Notes under the pieces: generated by a model
The model's database searches: none
What the model saw: only the letters and a program-made list of their open reading frames with translations
What the model was told of the DNA's origin: nothing
From: Bolinopsis microptera
Taxonomy: Eukaryota; Ctenophora; Tentaculata; Lobata; Bolinopsidae
NCBI RefSeq assembly: GCF_026151205.1
Contig: NC_087072.1
Location: 20,674,103 to 20,738,102 of the forward strand
Length of the DNA stretch: 64,000 bases
Direction: 5' to 3'
Translations under genes and position numbers: made by a program
Part shown: positions 23,182 through 35,709 of the stretch, piece after piece
Layout of the letters: every line of letters starts with the position of its first letter
Position numbering within the stretch: position 1 is the first letter of the stretch

Positions 23182-25872
23182 ATAATTGGTCATGCCAGTA
23201 CTGTCATAAACTGTAACCAACTATTTAAAAATTAGATATCTTTTGCTAAATTTTAAATTTTAAGTCATAGAGCAATCTTCTCAATTTTAAAATTTTTAAG
23301 AATTATATTTTACCCTAACTATGATGTGGTGGCATTTCATACTTAACTAAATTTCAACTTTGAAAGTAAATATATTATTAGTGACAACAAAATTATAGTT
23401 TAAGACATCCATTCTGCATTGTGTTTCCAATATTAGAATTTATGATATGTATTGATTGAATAATTGGTAATAAATTTAACTTTTGTTTTATTAACTTTTG
23501 TTTTATTAAGGGGCTGTTGCCCGGCCCTGGTAACTCGTACTCCGCTTTAAAGATCTAGATTATGGAATAAAGGTACGCTATGTCAATATGGACCACAGAG
23601 CACATTCGATATAATCACAAACGACTAAGAACCGAGTTCTGGTCAAGGGATTTGGCTGCTGGATCAGAAATGGTCGGAAATTGATCCAACCCTAAGAACC
23701 TATGCTCTGAACACAGCATGTGGGTTTTTCACCTGGCATCAGATCTCGAGACATGTACACAGGTCTTGAGATCAGACTGTAAGGACCTGGGTCCCAGAAT
23801 TTTACTTGAGTATTCCAAATCGAATTTTCAAAAAATACAATTTTTCTTTAAAATTATTGAACTTTCGGTTGATATCCAGCCATACACTTTTTTAACTGAT
23901 CATATTAAAGCCGGATATCCTGCCAGAACCAAATTCATTCATGGCTCATACCCGCATCTGATACAATAAAGCCGAAGCAATGCTTGTAACGTAATATTAT
24001 GTTAATGATCATTAAGTCCCTTTTTCAAAACTCAAGGTATCAATGTAATTTCAAATTGCATTGAACAAGGAAGACGTAAGTACCTTTTTAAAAACTCTAA
24101 GTATTAATGCAATTTATAATTTCATAATCTATAATATACATATAATAAGTATGTAAGAACCGAAACTATGAAGAACTTAGACATACATGGACCGTTATTT
24201 TTTTAATTTCATTCAATATTTTTCAAGTATCAGATATTAATATTAGGGGCTCTCACTTGTTGTATACACATTATAATAATATGAGGTATGTGAAGGGTGC
24301 CAGTCAATGAGTCAATCCAAAATAGAATGTGAGGTGTATATCACACCTAAATTTTGATATATAATTTGACAATCGACAATTATTATATTCAGTTAAACAA
24401 AAATTCAGTTAAACAAAAATTCAATTTTATGCCATTTATTACAGAGTAAACAAGTTTACAATAAATCAATTTGATATTTAAAGGAATCCTAATTCAATGT
24501 GTAGTATGGTTGTCACTCTTTAAATAGATTAGAAATAGGTTGACGGGGCAAAGGAGTGTGCGTGCTGTTCGCTATTGCTCACACCAAACGGCAACCTAGT
24601 AAATGTTTTGTATGGACACCGGTCTCCATCACCATACAAACTTAGGATTGTATAATTTATTGTATAACTTTTAGTGCAGTGGAGGTAGCGGTGTGGTGCA
24701 TTAATAGAGTGACAGCCTACTGATTTAGAGTTGTTTTTAAGTGAGCATAATGGGTATATTTTTGGACCTAAAGGCTTTACTATGGCAACTTTAAAATTGG
24801 TTCTTTGAATCATTTATTAAATATCACTTAAAAAATATATAAATCTGGAATCTGTTCACACTGTGGACCAGTCCTATAAAAAAACCCTCTTAAATTAAAC
24901 ATTAAAAACGTCTCAATAATGGAAATAGTCATATAATTAAGAAATTTACCAAATTCTTAATATCTACCTTAAGAGAAAAATACCTACCTAAGTCAATGTC
25001 TACCTGTAATACACTAAATATTAGGTGGTGGAGTCAGCACACATTTACCAAAATCAAAATTTTTTTAATAGGAGGAACCTGTGGGCCGAGAACACTGGAT
25101 TAAATTTGTTGAAGGGGATTGTTTTCAAATGACAGCTGCATTATAATGTCATAATAAATATTACTATATATTAGAAGATATCGCTCTAAAAATCAGGATA
25201 GTTTTTAACATTAATAAATTCAATATATACACACGTTTTCTTCATATAGTTTAAAGATAAATAAACTAAAAAATACTACAAGAGCAAAGAGTTAAATCAA
25301 AAACATGCAATTTTCTAAATAAAAATAATTCAATCTCAAAGCTACAACTTGATTATTACATTAAATCAAATTTAAATCGATTGCTCCTCAACATTTTAAT
25401 TTGCATGCTGTTTCATTACTGAAACTACTCAAATTGTGAAATCAGCTGGTTTTATTTCCATGTTCAAATGCTCTAAAGTTAAAAATTTATAAACTTAATT
25501 TAATTAAAAAGTGGTTCCAAAAGACCAAGTTCAAAGTTAAATAATATTTAATCATATAAATATATTTATTGTTTATTAAATGACACTGCACTCAGCACTG
25601 TCCAGAAAATGCAAGGCGAGCAATTTTAAATCCTTATATATATATTTCGATGCTGTACTCCTACACATCAAAAGTCGGTGTTGATTAGATCTTCGAAATT
25701 CTTTGCATCATTTATTAAACATCGTTATCTCAAATTATTTGTTACATATGATATAGTAGTGTTTAGTGTTTAGTTGAAAGTATTAAAACTATATATATAT
25801 TGTGTATTGTAGGACTTCGCCGCTTCGACGCGCCGCGCAAACAGGCACTCTTGCTTCGTATCTGATATGAGT
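23182..25872. other. AT-rich, no gene recognised
   Basis: Weak short ORFs only (for example 23718-23969 plus, 24529-24813 minus), with no domain and no coherent splice partners. Could hold upstream introns of the BAH gene. Confidence 0.4.
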
Positions 25873-25905
25873 CACAGGAGGGGCTATTAAGTGCAAAGAA
25901 ACTGT

Positions 25906-26000
25906 TAACGGGTGATACTCGTAAAATATCTGTTCATATATTGGACCTTCGACGAGTCCAACTCGGCGCGCGTCCTGGTAGGTTACAAACCTACAAAGAA
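25906..26000 (+). repeat. Dispersed double-hairpin repeat, copy 2
   Basis: TTAACGGGTGATACTCG..., ACGAGTCCAACTCGGCGCG, then the perfect 7-bp hairpin GTAGGTTACAAACCTAC. It has about 12 extra bases between the two parts compared with copy 1. Confidence 0.75.
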
Positions 26001-26137
26001 ACTGCTGCTAACTGCTGCTTACTGCTGCTCACTGCTGCTCACTGCTGAGCAACGATCTCGATGGGTTGACATCGTCAACCAACAGATCGGCGAGATGCAA
26101 AGGATTGACAACGTGAATCAATGCTGCTCACTATTAT

Positions 26138-27637
26138 ATTCCTATTTACAAGAAAGACAATAAGGAATGCATTGAAAATTATCGGCCTGTATCAATATTA
26201 CCTTTATTTGGAAAGATCTTCGAGAAGGTCATTTATAAACGCCTCTATAATTTCTTCACATCTAAAGGTGTACTAACAGACTCACAGTTTGGATTTAGAA
26301 AAGGCCATTCTACCACCCATGCTCTACACAAATCTATAGACTCCGTTACTAAGTCTCTGGCAAGCAATAAACATGTCCTAGGGATATTCATTGACTTAAG
26401 CAAAGCCTTCGACACCCTTGATCACGATATTCTTTTATGCAAATTAAATTCCTACGGTATTAGGGGCACAGCACTTACCTTACTAAAAAGCTATTTGACT
26501 AACAGAAAGCAGTATGTTATGTATAACGATGTACCATCAGAAACAATGGACGTGAAATTTGGAGTACCACAAGGGTCAATTCTAGGGCCGTTACTCTTCT
26601 TATTGTATATGAACGATATAGTAAACTGCTTTTCAGACAGTGAGGTGAAATTTGTACTTTATGCTGATGACACTAATATCTTCATATCAGGACCATCTAG
26701 AGAAGCAACATACAAAAAAGCCAACTTAGTACTTAAACATGTCTCGATTTACATGAAATGTAATCTACTTCATATCAACATGTCCAAATGCTGCTACATA
26801 CATTTTAAACCTGCCTCTGAATATGATGACACCTGTGCACGGACCAGACCATTTGCTATCCTGCTAGATGAATCTAGATCAATATTCATCAATGGTAAGG
26901 TTATTACTAAAGTCAAGGATACCAAATTCTTAGGTGTTGTTATAGATAGTAAGCTAAACTGGATTGCCCACATGCACTACATCCGTAAAAAACTGCGATC
27001 TATGACTGGTGCAATCTGCAGAATTCGGCACTCGATACCTTCTGAACTATATTTGAAAATATATAATGCTCTTTTTGAATCACATCTTAGTTATGGTATA
27101 AGTGTTTGGGGTGTTGTCCTCAAAGAACGGTCCAATGATAGTCTTTTCATCACACAGAAGCACTGTATAAGGATCCTTTTTGGCGACCTTGACTCATATT
27201 TAGATAAACAATCAACATGTGCACGTACTAGACCATACGGTATGCAAAAACTAGACCATAAACACTTCGAAAAGGAGCATACAAAACCCATTTTTAATAG
27301 ATTAAAAATTCTTACAGCTCAAAACTTGTACAAATATCACTGTATTTTAGAATTCTCTAAGATTATCAAGTACCACTGCCCATACTCTCTTTATGAGGCT
27401 ATCAACATTTCAAACCGTGCAACGAGTCTAATGGTTATTCTCCTAAATAAATCAAATACCTTTTTGTTTAATGCAGCCAAGCTTTGGAACGCTGTTCATA
27501 AAAAAATTTTAACTTCAAGCAATTGCTTAGAAACGTCCATTAGCTTGATAAAACTGAGAACCAAAGCACTATTAATACAAGCACAGGCAGCTGACTTAAA
27601 AGATACTTGGACTCCAAACAATTTTAAATTGCAGTAA
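26138..27637 (+). pseudogene. LINE reverse transcriptase, 5'-truncated
   Basis: Open from about 26138 to TAA 27637, roughly 500 codons. In order: ENYRPVSILPLFGKIFEKVI, QFGFRKGHSTTHAL, motif A GIFIDLSKAFDTLDH, motif B GVPQGSILGPLLFLLYMNDI, motif C YADDTNIF, and motif D KFLGVVIDSKLNW. The catalytic aspartates are present, but the endonuclease and the N-terminal part of the polymerase are gone, so it is inactive. It has the same architecture as, and is clearly related to, the minus-strand element at 41.9-44.0 kb (CR1/Jockey-like). An additional CARTRP block appears at about 26836, repeated at 27217. Confidence 0.88.
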
Positions 27638-27639
27638 GC

Positions 27640-28215
27640 AAGTCTAATTGCAGTGGCACACACTTACTATTACTATCATGATTGTACTATAGACAGAAAA
27701 TCTTTCAAATCGATTTTGGGCGCTTTTTAAACATTTGTTGTAATGTTTTTAGATAAGTTAAATATCTAAATTTATAACATTTTTTATCTGAATGAATTAA
27801 TTGATATTTAATAATTTATTCGGTAGGTTTATCTGGTATTGATATTGATTATATTGATATTGTTATTATTGAACGAAGCTAACTCTAGACATAGTTAATA
27901 CTACTTCTTTTAAGAAAGGGACTTGGAGTATAAACGACCAAGTTTGCATAAATTTCTACCCAACCAAGAACTCAGGAGGCAAAGGTGGGTGCGTAAACTT
28001 TTGGTCTGCACTCTCCGATCCTGTATCACCCTGGATTCTTCTCGACGTATCTTTGTAAAAGTTATATATACCTTTTAGTCAATCTCTTGCTACTCCAAGT
28101 CCCCTAAAATATCTGATCTAAAGTTCGTGCTAGTTATATATATATGAAATATATTTTTGTCTGCTTTAATTGATACTAAATAAAATTGTTGTTTTCTTGA
28201 AATTGTTGTTTTCTT
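27640..28215 (+). mobile_element. LINE 3' UTR and tandem tail
   Basis: Follows the reverse transcriptase stop and ends in two copies of AAATTGTTGTTTTCTTG. Its last ~390 bp match the solo copy at 19998-20395. It includes GGGACTTGGAGTA (27918) and its inverted mate (28091), a candidate stem recognised by the element's own enzyme. Confidence 0.8.
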
Positions 28216-28322
28216 CACTGCTGTCGCGCGCACGCACATAGCAGCAGTGAGCAGTAGTTAGCAGCAGTTAGCAGCAGTTAGCAGCAGTTAGCGGCAGTTT
28301 TTTTGCACGTAGCCCCTCCTGT

Positions 28323-29971
28323 GAACTATGACTAGATCGTCGGACGTCGCTTTGTTAATTTGCATGGCTATGTGAAAGCTCAGTACTATATTATATTTTA
28401 ACTAATTTATTTATTAACTGACGTGACCCAACGCGAGCTGACTACTCAGAATGCGCGAGCACGTCAACATAAAATTTTTCGCGCCCTACAAACTTCGGTA
28501 GACCTTATAATTTGCAACTGAACGCTTGCGTATGTCGTAGTTCAAGCTGCGCGCGCGGTATGAGTATTTTCATTGCATCATACAACATAAATTATCGGAT
28601 TATAAGTAGAAGCTATTTGTACAGGGATTTTCTCATCGATACTTTAAATGACTAATCTTTAAAAAACAAGGTCGATTCTTATACAATTACAATATATTTT
28701 GCATATGCGCGTTAAATCAATTCGTTATCATGTAATAATGTGTGTCATACTTAAAGCTAAGAATATTTGTGTATGGATTTTCATTCTAAAACATGGAAAG
28801 ATTTCATCAATTAATGTAACTTGGTACCATATGGTTTATTTGATCTTATATGTTATCGATTTATATAGTTTTACGTTATCGTGTATCATGTACTGATAGT
28901 TATACATTATTATTATACAACGAGTCCAACTCAGCGCGCGTTTTGGTAGTTTATAAACCTACAAATAATTTTATCCCCTGATAAACTCCAAGATATTATA
29001 CATCAACGGATTATAATCTCATTGTATAGTCACATAACATGATACCATGGCCTAAATTTTGACAAATGGCTAAGCTCTTGACAAAAAATATAACCTGTAA
29101 AAGTCATAAAAATGATAACTTCACATAATCGGGTGGAAATCATGCTCTTTAAAATTTTTCACGAAAGTTTTTAACAGCATATTGTTTATTACATTTTTTT
29201 ACACAAGATTAGAATCATGTTGTAATTTTGTTTTCCAATATTTTGATCAAAAATAATTTTTATTTGGATTTCAAAGTACGCACTACGCCGCGCAGTTAGA
29301 AATCGTAATTATCGTATTATATTAGGAGATTTGAGATTTAATCATTATTTTCACAAGTGAGTCGATATATTGCAATCACATCTCTTTTCGTTGCTGCTCA
29401 CAGCATAGAGCTTCAATGCTCAAACCGTATATCTAGTTGATAGTAAAGTAGTATAGAAGTAGTAAAGTAGTATAGAAGCTGTTTCGTTGCACATTGAAAT
29501 ACAGATGTTACTAAATGATCTTAAGAGGTTATTTAATGTAATCGATTTAGTGTTACTGCCTTTAAGCTGTGATGTGCTGGAGACTACTAAAACTTGTTCT
29601 AGTATAGAAAAGCACAGCGGATTTTGCTATCATGTTACTCTTTTGTAGATCAGGATTGAATTTGAACGTATTACTCCTAAACAGATTATTTCAATTCTGC
29701 ATTATATGGAAATATCGATAACCCATTCGAGCCTTTTTTTAAACGTGTTTATGTTTTTGAAAAAGTATATTATTGTGATACTTCCATGTATTAAATCGTT
29801 TAAATGGTATGGTAAAGAACAGTACACAGATACTTATTCTTTGATGCCCCGAAACACATTCCTAGCTCTAGATCTGCCTTACATTTCAATAATGGCTCTT
29901 TCATCACAGTTGCTTGATAACTGCTGATTTGTAATGCTTAAAATTGATCCCACTCAGTTTGACTATCTTAG
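28323..29971. other. Non-coding stretch with one partial double-hairpin repeat
   Basis: No gene recognised. At 28920-28967 lies the right half of the double-hairpin repeat (ACGAGTCCAACTC...GTAGTTTATAAACCTAC). Confidence 0.5.
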
Positions 29972-32900
29972 GTTAGCTGTAATATCGAACTCGACAGTAG
30001 CTTCCTCTGTCATGTCGGAGATCTCAGGAGACGACTGGGTATTTTGTGTCAAGAAGAGGTTAACCTCCCACTTAACAAGATAAACATCAAATTCATAGGT
30101 TTGTCTCTATTTTGATGGTTACTGATACAGCAGTTCATGTGTTTAAAATGTATGGGTTAAATTCTAATTAAATTCGGTAATAAATATTACTGCAAATGTT
30201 GTAAACGGTAAAACCATTGTGTATAAGACAGTCAATTATCTCAGGAGTGCCAAACAGGGACCGTTTTAATCGAGAGGACTTCTCTGATGACAGAGATGTG
30301 GAAAAGACTACGTCCTTCTCTGGAAAACTACAAGGATAAAATACCCACCTTCTTCGGGAAAAAGTCCATCATATGCGAAAGGTAAATCGTTTATTTTTGA
30401 AAACCCGATCACGATCAAAGCATATACAATTTGGGCATGTCCCAGCCAACTTAAGCCGAAAATCTGGCTTTGAAATCTTTAATTTGAAAACACCCAAAAA
30501 TGTAGTTAATATACCCCTCCACCATACCAGATCGATTTTAAGTCAGCCAAGGCATAATTACTGCCCAAAAAGCCTGTTCCAAATTTGTCTCAATTCTGTT
30601 CCAGAATCCCAACTTCTCTGAAACCAAAATGGAACATTGCCCACAAAGCCTTTTCTGAGGATGCTAGGGCCACCAAACTTTTCAAGGACACTCCTGGTAT
30701 CGATACCAATCGATTCTGATCGCCTTCAACTCAGTTTAGGCGATTTTAGGGTAAAGTTCATTTTTGTTCATTTCATGAACCAGGGGATCATTTTGCACTA
30801 AAAAGGTTTTTTTAAAGTTGAACAAAAAATGTCACAATTTGATGTGTGAAAATAGTGCTTTCGATGTGAAACTGGATGATTCTTGACGCACCCTATCCCT
30901 TCGGTGGAGTATTACATGTCAAAGAAAAAAACTTCTGAGTTGCTGAACATGTTAGTAAACAATATGCCCCTCTACCATACCATATCGATTCCATGCCAGT
31001 CCAGGCATAATTACCGCTAAAAAGCATGTTTCTAAATTTGTGTCAATTGTTTCCACCATCTCAACTACTCTGAAACCAAAATAGAAACATTGCCCCAGAG
31101 CCCTTTCTGAACATGCTAGGCACACCAAACTTCTCAGGGACACTCCTGGTATCAATACCGACCGATTCCAATTGGTTTTAGCCCAATTCAGGGGATTCTA
31201 GGAAAGTGTTCATTTCATTCATTCCATGAACCAGGGGAGTATTTTGCACTTCTAAGTGGCTGGAAATGTTAGTACATGTGTCCTTCTACCATACCAGATA
31301 GATTCCAAGTGGACACGTTAAAAAAAAGGTGGCACTAGAGATTGATTTTTTTTAAATGAGTTTTAAAAATGGTCATTGCTCTTTGTTGGTTGATATATCT
31401 ATCTATACCTTTAGAAATTCGATTAAATTTCATGATCCTGAAATCACGGAGTCTGTAGTGCTTATATCACAGGAGTTATCGTTATTTGTGTGCCAATGAT
31501 TCAAAAATCACACAATTAGAAATGCAAGATGAATCAACACTAGATAATCTGAAAAGTACTATTCACAAAGACGCCAAAATTGATATGGTGACTATAATGC
31601 ATGTAAGGAATAAAATGTCTTATCTGAAATTGTTATTGGTGCCAAAATGATTCAAAAATCACAACTTAAACATTGGAAATGAGCCTATTTTGAGCAGTAA
31701 TTATTGAATCATCTTACGTTTTTATTGGCTTTCTATCATTTTTTAGGGTACAAAATAGTATTAAATAGTATTAAAACCAGTTAATATGATTCAAAAATCA
31801 CATTTTCGTTATTGGTGCGCTATTAAGTCTCACTATAGTAAGCCTTAAATTAAGTGCACAATATGACAACATATATCCATTCTATGGTTCTTATTATGTG
31901 ATTTTTGAATCCATGTCTAAGCTTATACCATATTGAAGGCCTTTGAGCGATAATTTTTGATCTGGGTGGTTAAATGATTCAAAAATCACACAAATCTGGC
32001 TACCAACTATGTAATTTTCTTTAAAGTATGACAATTGAATCATATGTAATGTTCAAGTTGTAATGACATTTTGAAAAGAAAGGTAATGAATCGATAATCA
32101 CATTTCAAAAATTCAATTAAGTATTATACGTAACTGATTGATTCATTTGTCACAGTATGGAGACAAAATTATCATGGCTTGAGTAGTAAAAGTACTTGCC
32201 TAGTTTAATCAGTTTAAAATCAGTGTTTTGTGATTATTGATTCCACTATTACTCTAATAACGAACTTCTCCATGACCATAAACAAGTGCAGTGTCCCAAC
32301 AAATTACTGCAGATTTACTATGAATACCAACCTGATATAGAGCCAAAAAGTGATGTTGTTGTTGTGAAACCAGTATTTCTGGTACCCATAGGGGATTTGA
32401 AATCAACTTATAAATCAAATGTCATTCCTCAAAGTATCATAATCAAACCCCGGGCGAGTCCAAAATTAGAAACCTGAGTATTGATTCATATGAAATATGA
32501 ATATCTCTTTAACGATAAAATTTCCTGAACCAGATCTGACTCGCTATGTCTGTTCAGACATGTTTGTCTGCCAGATCGTGGTACCTGAGTCCCTTCATTG
32601 CCTTGCATTGAAATCACACAATAACACACAAAGTTAGAATCACGGCAAATCGACATTCATCGCTTTTTCATCGGAGTACTAATGGACAGTGTTCAAATGG
32701 ACAGTGTACATTCCCCTGATACAGCATCATTTCAATACATGCTCATTTATGTGATTTTTGACTCATTATGGCACTTTTAACCATCTAAATTCTCTAAATA
32801 TTAGTTAGCATGATATAATTGTGATTGATAGAGTTCATTGTTACAATCATTCCGTTGATATTCATATCACATTCATCATTCTAAAATACTTAGTCAGAAT

Positions 32901-34183
32901 TAACCCTGTATGTGATAATTGCATCGTAACTCCACATTTAACCGGTGATTCTTTGCACTTTTAACACTCAGCTATCTCAAAAAGGTTCAATAATCACATT
33001 GAGAAGCAGGACACACTCACAGAATGTAAATTCATCATTAGAGGTGCAAGAAATGAATATTTTGTGATTTCTGGCTCATATCTGCACAATTAACAGATAT
33101 AAAGAGATGAATGACTTTATTATGTGACATTTGAATCTTTTTGGACCACATTAAAATTTGGTTAACTTTCATAGCATACTCCTTGAGATACAAGTATTTT
33201 AAAATGCTTCACACAATTTTGGCAGTGAAAAATCAATCTCTAGTGCCACCTTTTTATGAACGTGTCCAAGTCAGTACAAGCATAAATACGGCTGTAAAAG
33301 CATGTTTCCAAAATTGTATCAAATGTTTCCACCATCTCAACTACTATTTTCATTTTAGTTCATTTTCCATACATTCCATGAACCTGGGTAATGTTATTTG
33401 AGTTTTGATGGCTCTTAGGCCTAGTTTTTACCTACATCCATCTTAGAAAACCGAATTGAGGCTTCCCAGCACTTAAATACAGTCAATACTTCGATGTGCC
33501 CGTGTTCCAAAAATCTGGATTCTCAGGAGGATTATTGTGCCAAAATTGGGACATTTTGGAACATTGGTAACATCGGTTCTAGACATGCAATGATTCTCAA
33601 ACTTGGTTTAAGTGGTCCTAGGACTAATATAAACACTTTACGACCCATTTTAAACCATTCTGAGCATTTTGAGAAGAATGTTCATTTTCGTTCATTTCTG
33701 GTCATTCCATGGGTAGTTTTATACGACTTTTTATGGTTCCTAGGCCTAGCTTACGGCTATATCCATCTTAGAAATCCGAACTGAGCCTTCCCAGCACTCA
33801 AATACGGCCAATACTGTGATGTGCCCATGTTCCAAATTTATGGATACATCTACTGTCTTCTGATGGCGGCTGGCGCGAATTCGATTTTCGGTAAAAACCA
33901 CATCAGTTTTCAAATTTGAGATATTTTTAGCGCGCGGCGCGCGCACTGCGTGTTAAATTTTAAATTTACGCCAGCTAGCAGGTGTCAGATTTACTGGTTA
34001 TAATTGTGGGAAGTCCATCTATGTTTATTATTAATAATTTTTGGTTGACTATTTATTTTCCCCAGGAAACTTACTCACGTGCGAAAGACGAACTCTAAGA
34101 ATTGGAGAATAACGGCAGTAGACAGCAGCTTACTTCCCCTGTACTCAACGACATTGAACAATAGACATGAAATGACTCGCTGA
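29972..34183 (+). CDS. Putative three-exon gene segment, unknown
   Basis: Three exons join in phase: 29972..30058 (29 codons, ending RRRLGILCQEE), 30245..30381 (WKRLRPSLENYKDKIPTFFG block) and 34066..34183 (ends at TGA). Each has AG before it and GT after it (GTTAAC, GTAAAT). I recognise no family. Upstream exons are not located. The third exon is uncertain because a similar GTGCGAAAGAC-containing segment with its own acceptor sits at 35109, and the intervening intron is filled by repeats. The first two exons could also be chance. Confidence 0.35.
31311..33267. mobile_element. 1.96-kb TIR transposon with AAGT duplication and internal 16-mer array
   Basis: Ends are GGACACGTT...AAAAAGGTGGCACTAGAGAT and the reverse complement ATCTCTAGTGCCACCTTTTT...CGTGTCC. 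AAGT flanks both sides (31307-31310, 33268-33271), and the neighbouring tandem-repeat copies give the empty site. The interior contains about ten copies of TGATTCAAAAATCACA and variants in both orientations (for example 31497, 31648, 31787, 31896 inverted, 31975). No transposase. The 4-bp duplication would suit Chapaev- or Sola-like elements, but that is inference. Confidence 0.8.
32286..32477 (+). other. ORF inside the TIR transposon
   Basis: About 63 codons, open, with ordinary amino-acid composition (a VVVVKPVFLVPIGDL block) and an AG just upstream. Not a recognisable transposase piece; possibly a captured host exon or chance. Confidence 0.25.
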
Positions 34184-35040
34184 CCCCCTACAAAGTACTT
34201 GTGCTCGGAGGCAGAATTTGGCATCGTTTGGGTCGAGAAATTTCCAAGGGTAATGATACAGTTAAACTGTATAAAAATACCTCTCAAAAACAACCTTCTC
34301 CTGGTCGGCCATGTCCCTCATCCTGCACTTGACCCCTGCAGAGGTCACAAGAACATCGGAGCACAAATGAGCGAGAAACGGGGAAGCCTTAGCTTCCGGG
34401 TCAAGGACTGCATCACTTGCACCTACCTATTGAACCTATTGATAGGTTTAAAAGTAGGCATCTTCACGCAATCTGCGGACCACCTCCTAGCAGCGAAATA
34501 CGGATATACCCTCCCTATTACATGCGTTCAACCGGCACCCGAACCACACGCTGTTTCTTAGACACAACTTCCCACTTAAATCAGTGTCCTGTCGCATCAA
34601 CTGGCATCGGCAAGTGGCGACACTGTGTAGACTCAACCCTGAGCTTGATCAGAATCTTCAGTCACAAACCTGACACCGTTTCGGGGCTTGCAATACGGGT
34701 TTCTGTCAGGCTCCCAGCAGTTTCTTTTGGACCACCATCTCATCTGACAATCACCCGAGGATACCTGCCAGAGCTCGCAATTTACGACGAGTTAGCTTAT
34801 GGCACCTCTGGCTGTTAAGTGAAGTCATAAAGCTCAAACAGCTCTCATCTCCCATTCTCTCTTCCTAGACAGCAGACCTGGGAGAAACTCCTTCTAGCCG
34901 GACGTCACGCGTGATGTACGAGAAACTACGGACAGGTGTGTACCTATACTTTTTAAAATTACACATTTCGTCTGGATTGTGATTCACTGCAAAACAAGTC
35001 ACAGGTTCCAATTGTAGAACTATAAAATTTTAATAATTCA

Positions 35041-35093
35041 TGGTTGATTATACGGCCTAAGCGGTATACAAATAAAGCGTTATTATTATTATT
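35041..35093 (+). repeat. Retroposon 3' end with ATT tail
   Basis: GGCCTAAGCGGTATACAAAT followed by AAAGCG and a (TTA)n tail, as in LINE/SINE 3' ends. The 5' extent of the copy is unclear; the sequence from about 34080 has no intact coding frame. Confidence 0.5.
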
Positions 35094-35709
35094 GCCTCTA
35101 ATCCTCAGGGTACTCCTACTTGCGTGCGAAAGACAAAGGCAGCAAGAATCGAAGAACAGAACCCCGACCACACTGCTTGTGAGAAATGAGCAGCTCTTGA
35201 TCTAGGACAAAAAACTTTCTTCTGTTTAATATCTAAAACGTGTTACGTGTGATATTACACCAACTTTTGATTAATAATACGAAACTTTATACCTTATAAA
35301 GTATGATATTTAAACACGAAAATTTACATTCTGAAATTGGTATAGTGTTCCTTTAACTGTTCCTTCAACTTTCATCGTAGCTTTTTTCAAAATATTCTTC
35401 AGTGCCATCAACAAACAGATTTTTTCATTTGACTGAACTGTGCCATATTTGATATTGCCTCTGTATTTTATAGGGAAAATTTTTTAAATCTTGCAAGTTG
35501 ATGTAATTAAGTTTTAAGTTAACGTATTATAGATATGTTAACACTAGTTTATGTTTCAGTATTTAAATTGTTTCCATTTATAGTTTAACCGATCCCTGTT
35601 GTAGAGTTATCAGATCTTTACTTAGGATAAACAATATAATATGAAGTTCGATAATAATATTAATAAACATTAATTGTATTCACTGTTTTCTAGTCATCAA
35701 ACTTCAGAT

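Larger units (their letters stand above)
25873..28322. mobile_element. TIR unit (CACAGGAGGGGCTA) containing a LINE fragment
   Basis: Left end CACAGGAGGGGCTA..GTGCAAAGAAACTG and right end CAGTTTTTTTGCAC..TAGCCCCTCCTGTG are reverse complements. Just inside, both ends carry CAGCAGT/ACTGCTG repeats, inverted to each other. No convincing target duplication is seen. The interior is a 5'-truncated LINE, so this is a non-autonomous element that captured or received it. Confidence 0.65.
30506..33846. repeat. Diverged tandem repeats
   Basis: A block with CACCATACCAGATCGATT, GGCATAATTAC, CTCCTGGTATC and CATGAACCAGGGG occurs at about 30506-30805 and 30955-31255, and a third, interrupted copy at 31270-31310 plus 33268-33400. 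A second unit (CATCTTAGAAAxCCGAA...CTTCCCAGCACT...GATGTGCCC) occurs at 33424 and 33748. Copies differ by many substitutions, so the array is old. Confidence 0.8.

Noticed and set aside
30278-30305. CTGATGA followed by GGAAAAG, hammerhead ribozyme-like
   Set aside because: No pairing stems or cleavage triplet in the right places; it lies in a putative coding exon.
34199-34818. Two overlapping plus-strand ORFs of 120 and 133 codons
   Set aside because: No family blocks, no consistent splice partners, and located next to a retroposon 3' end; likely chance or decayed repeat.
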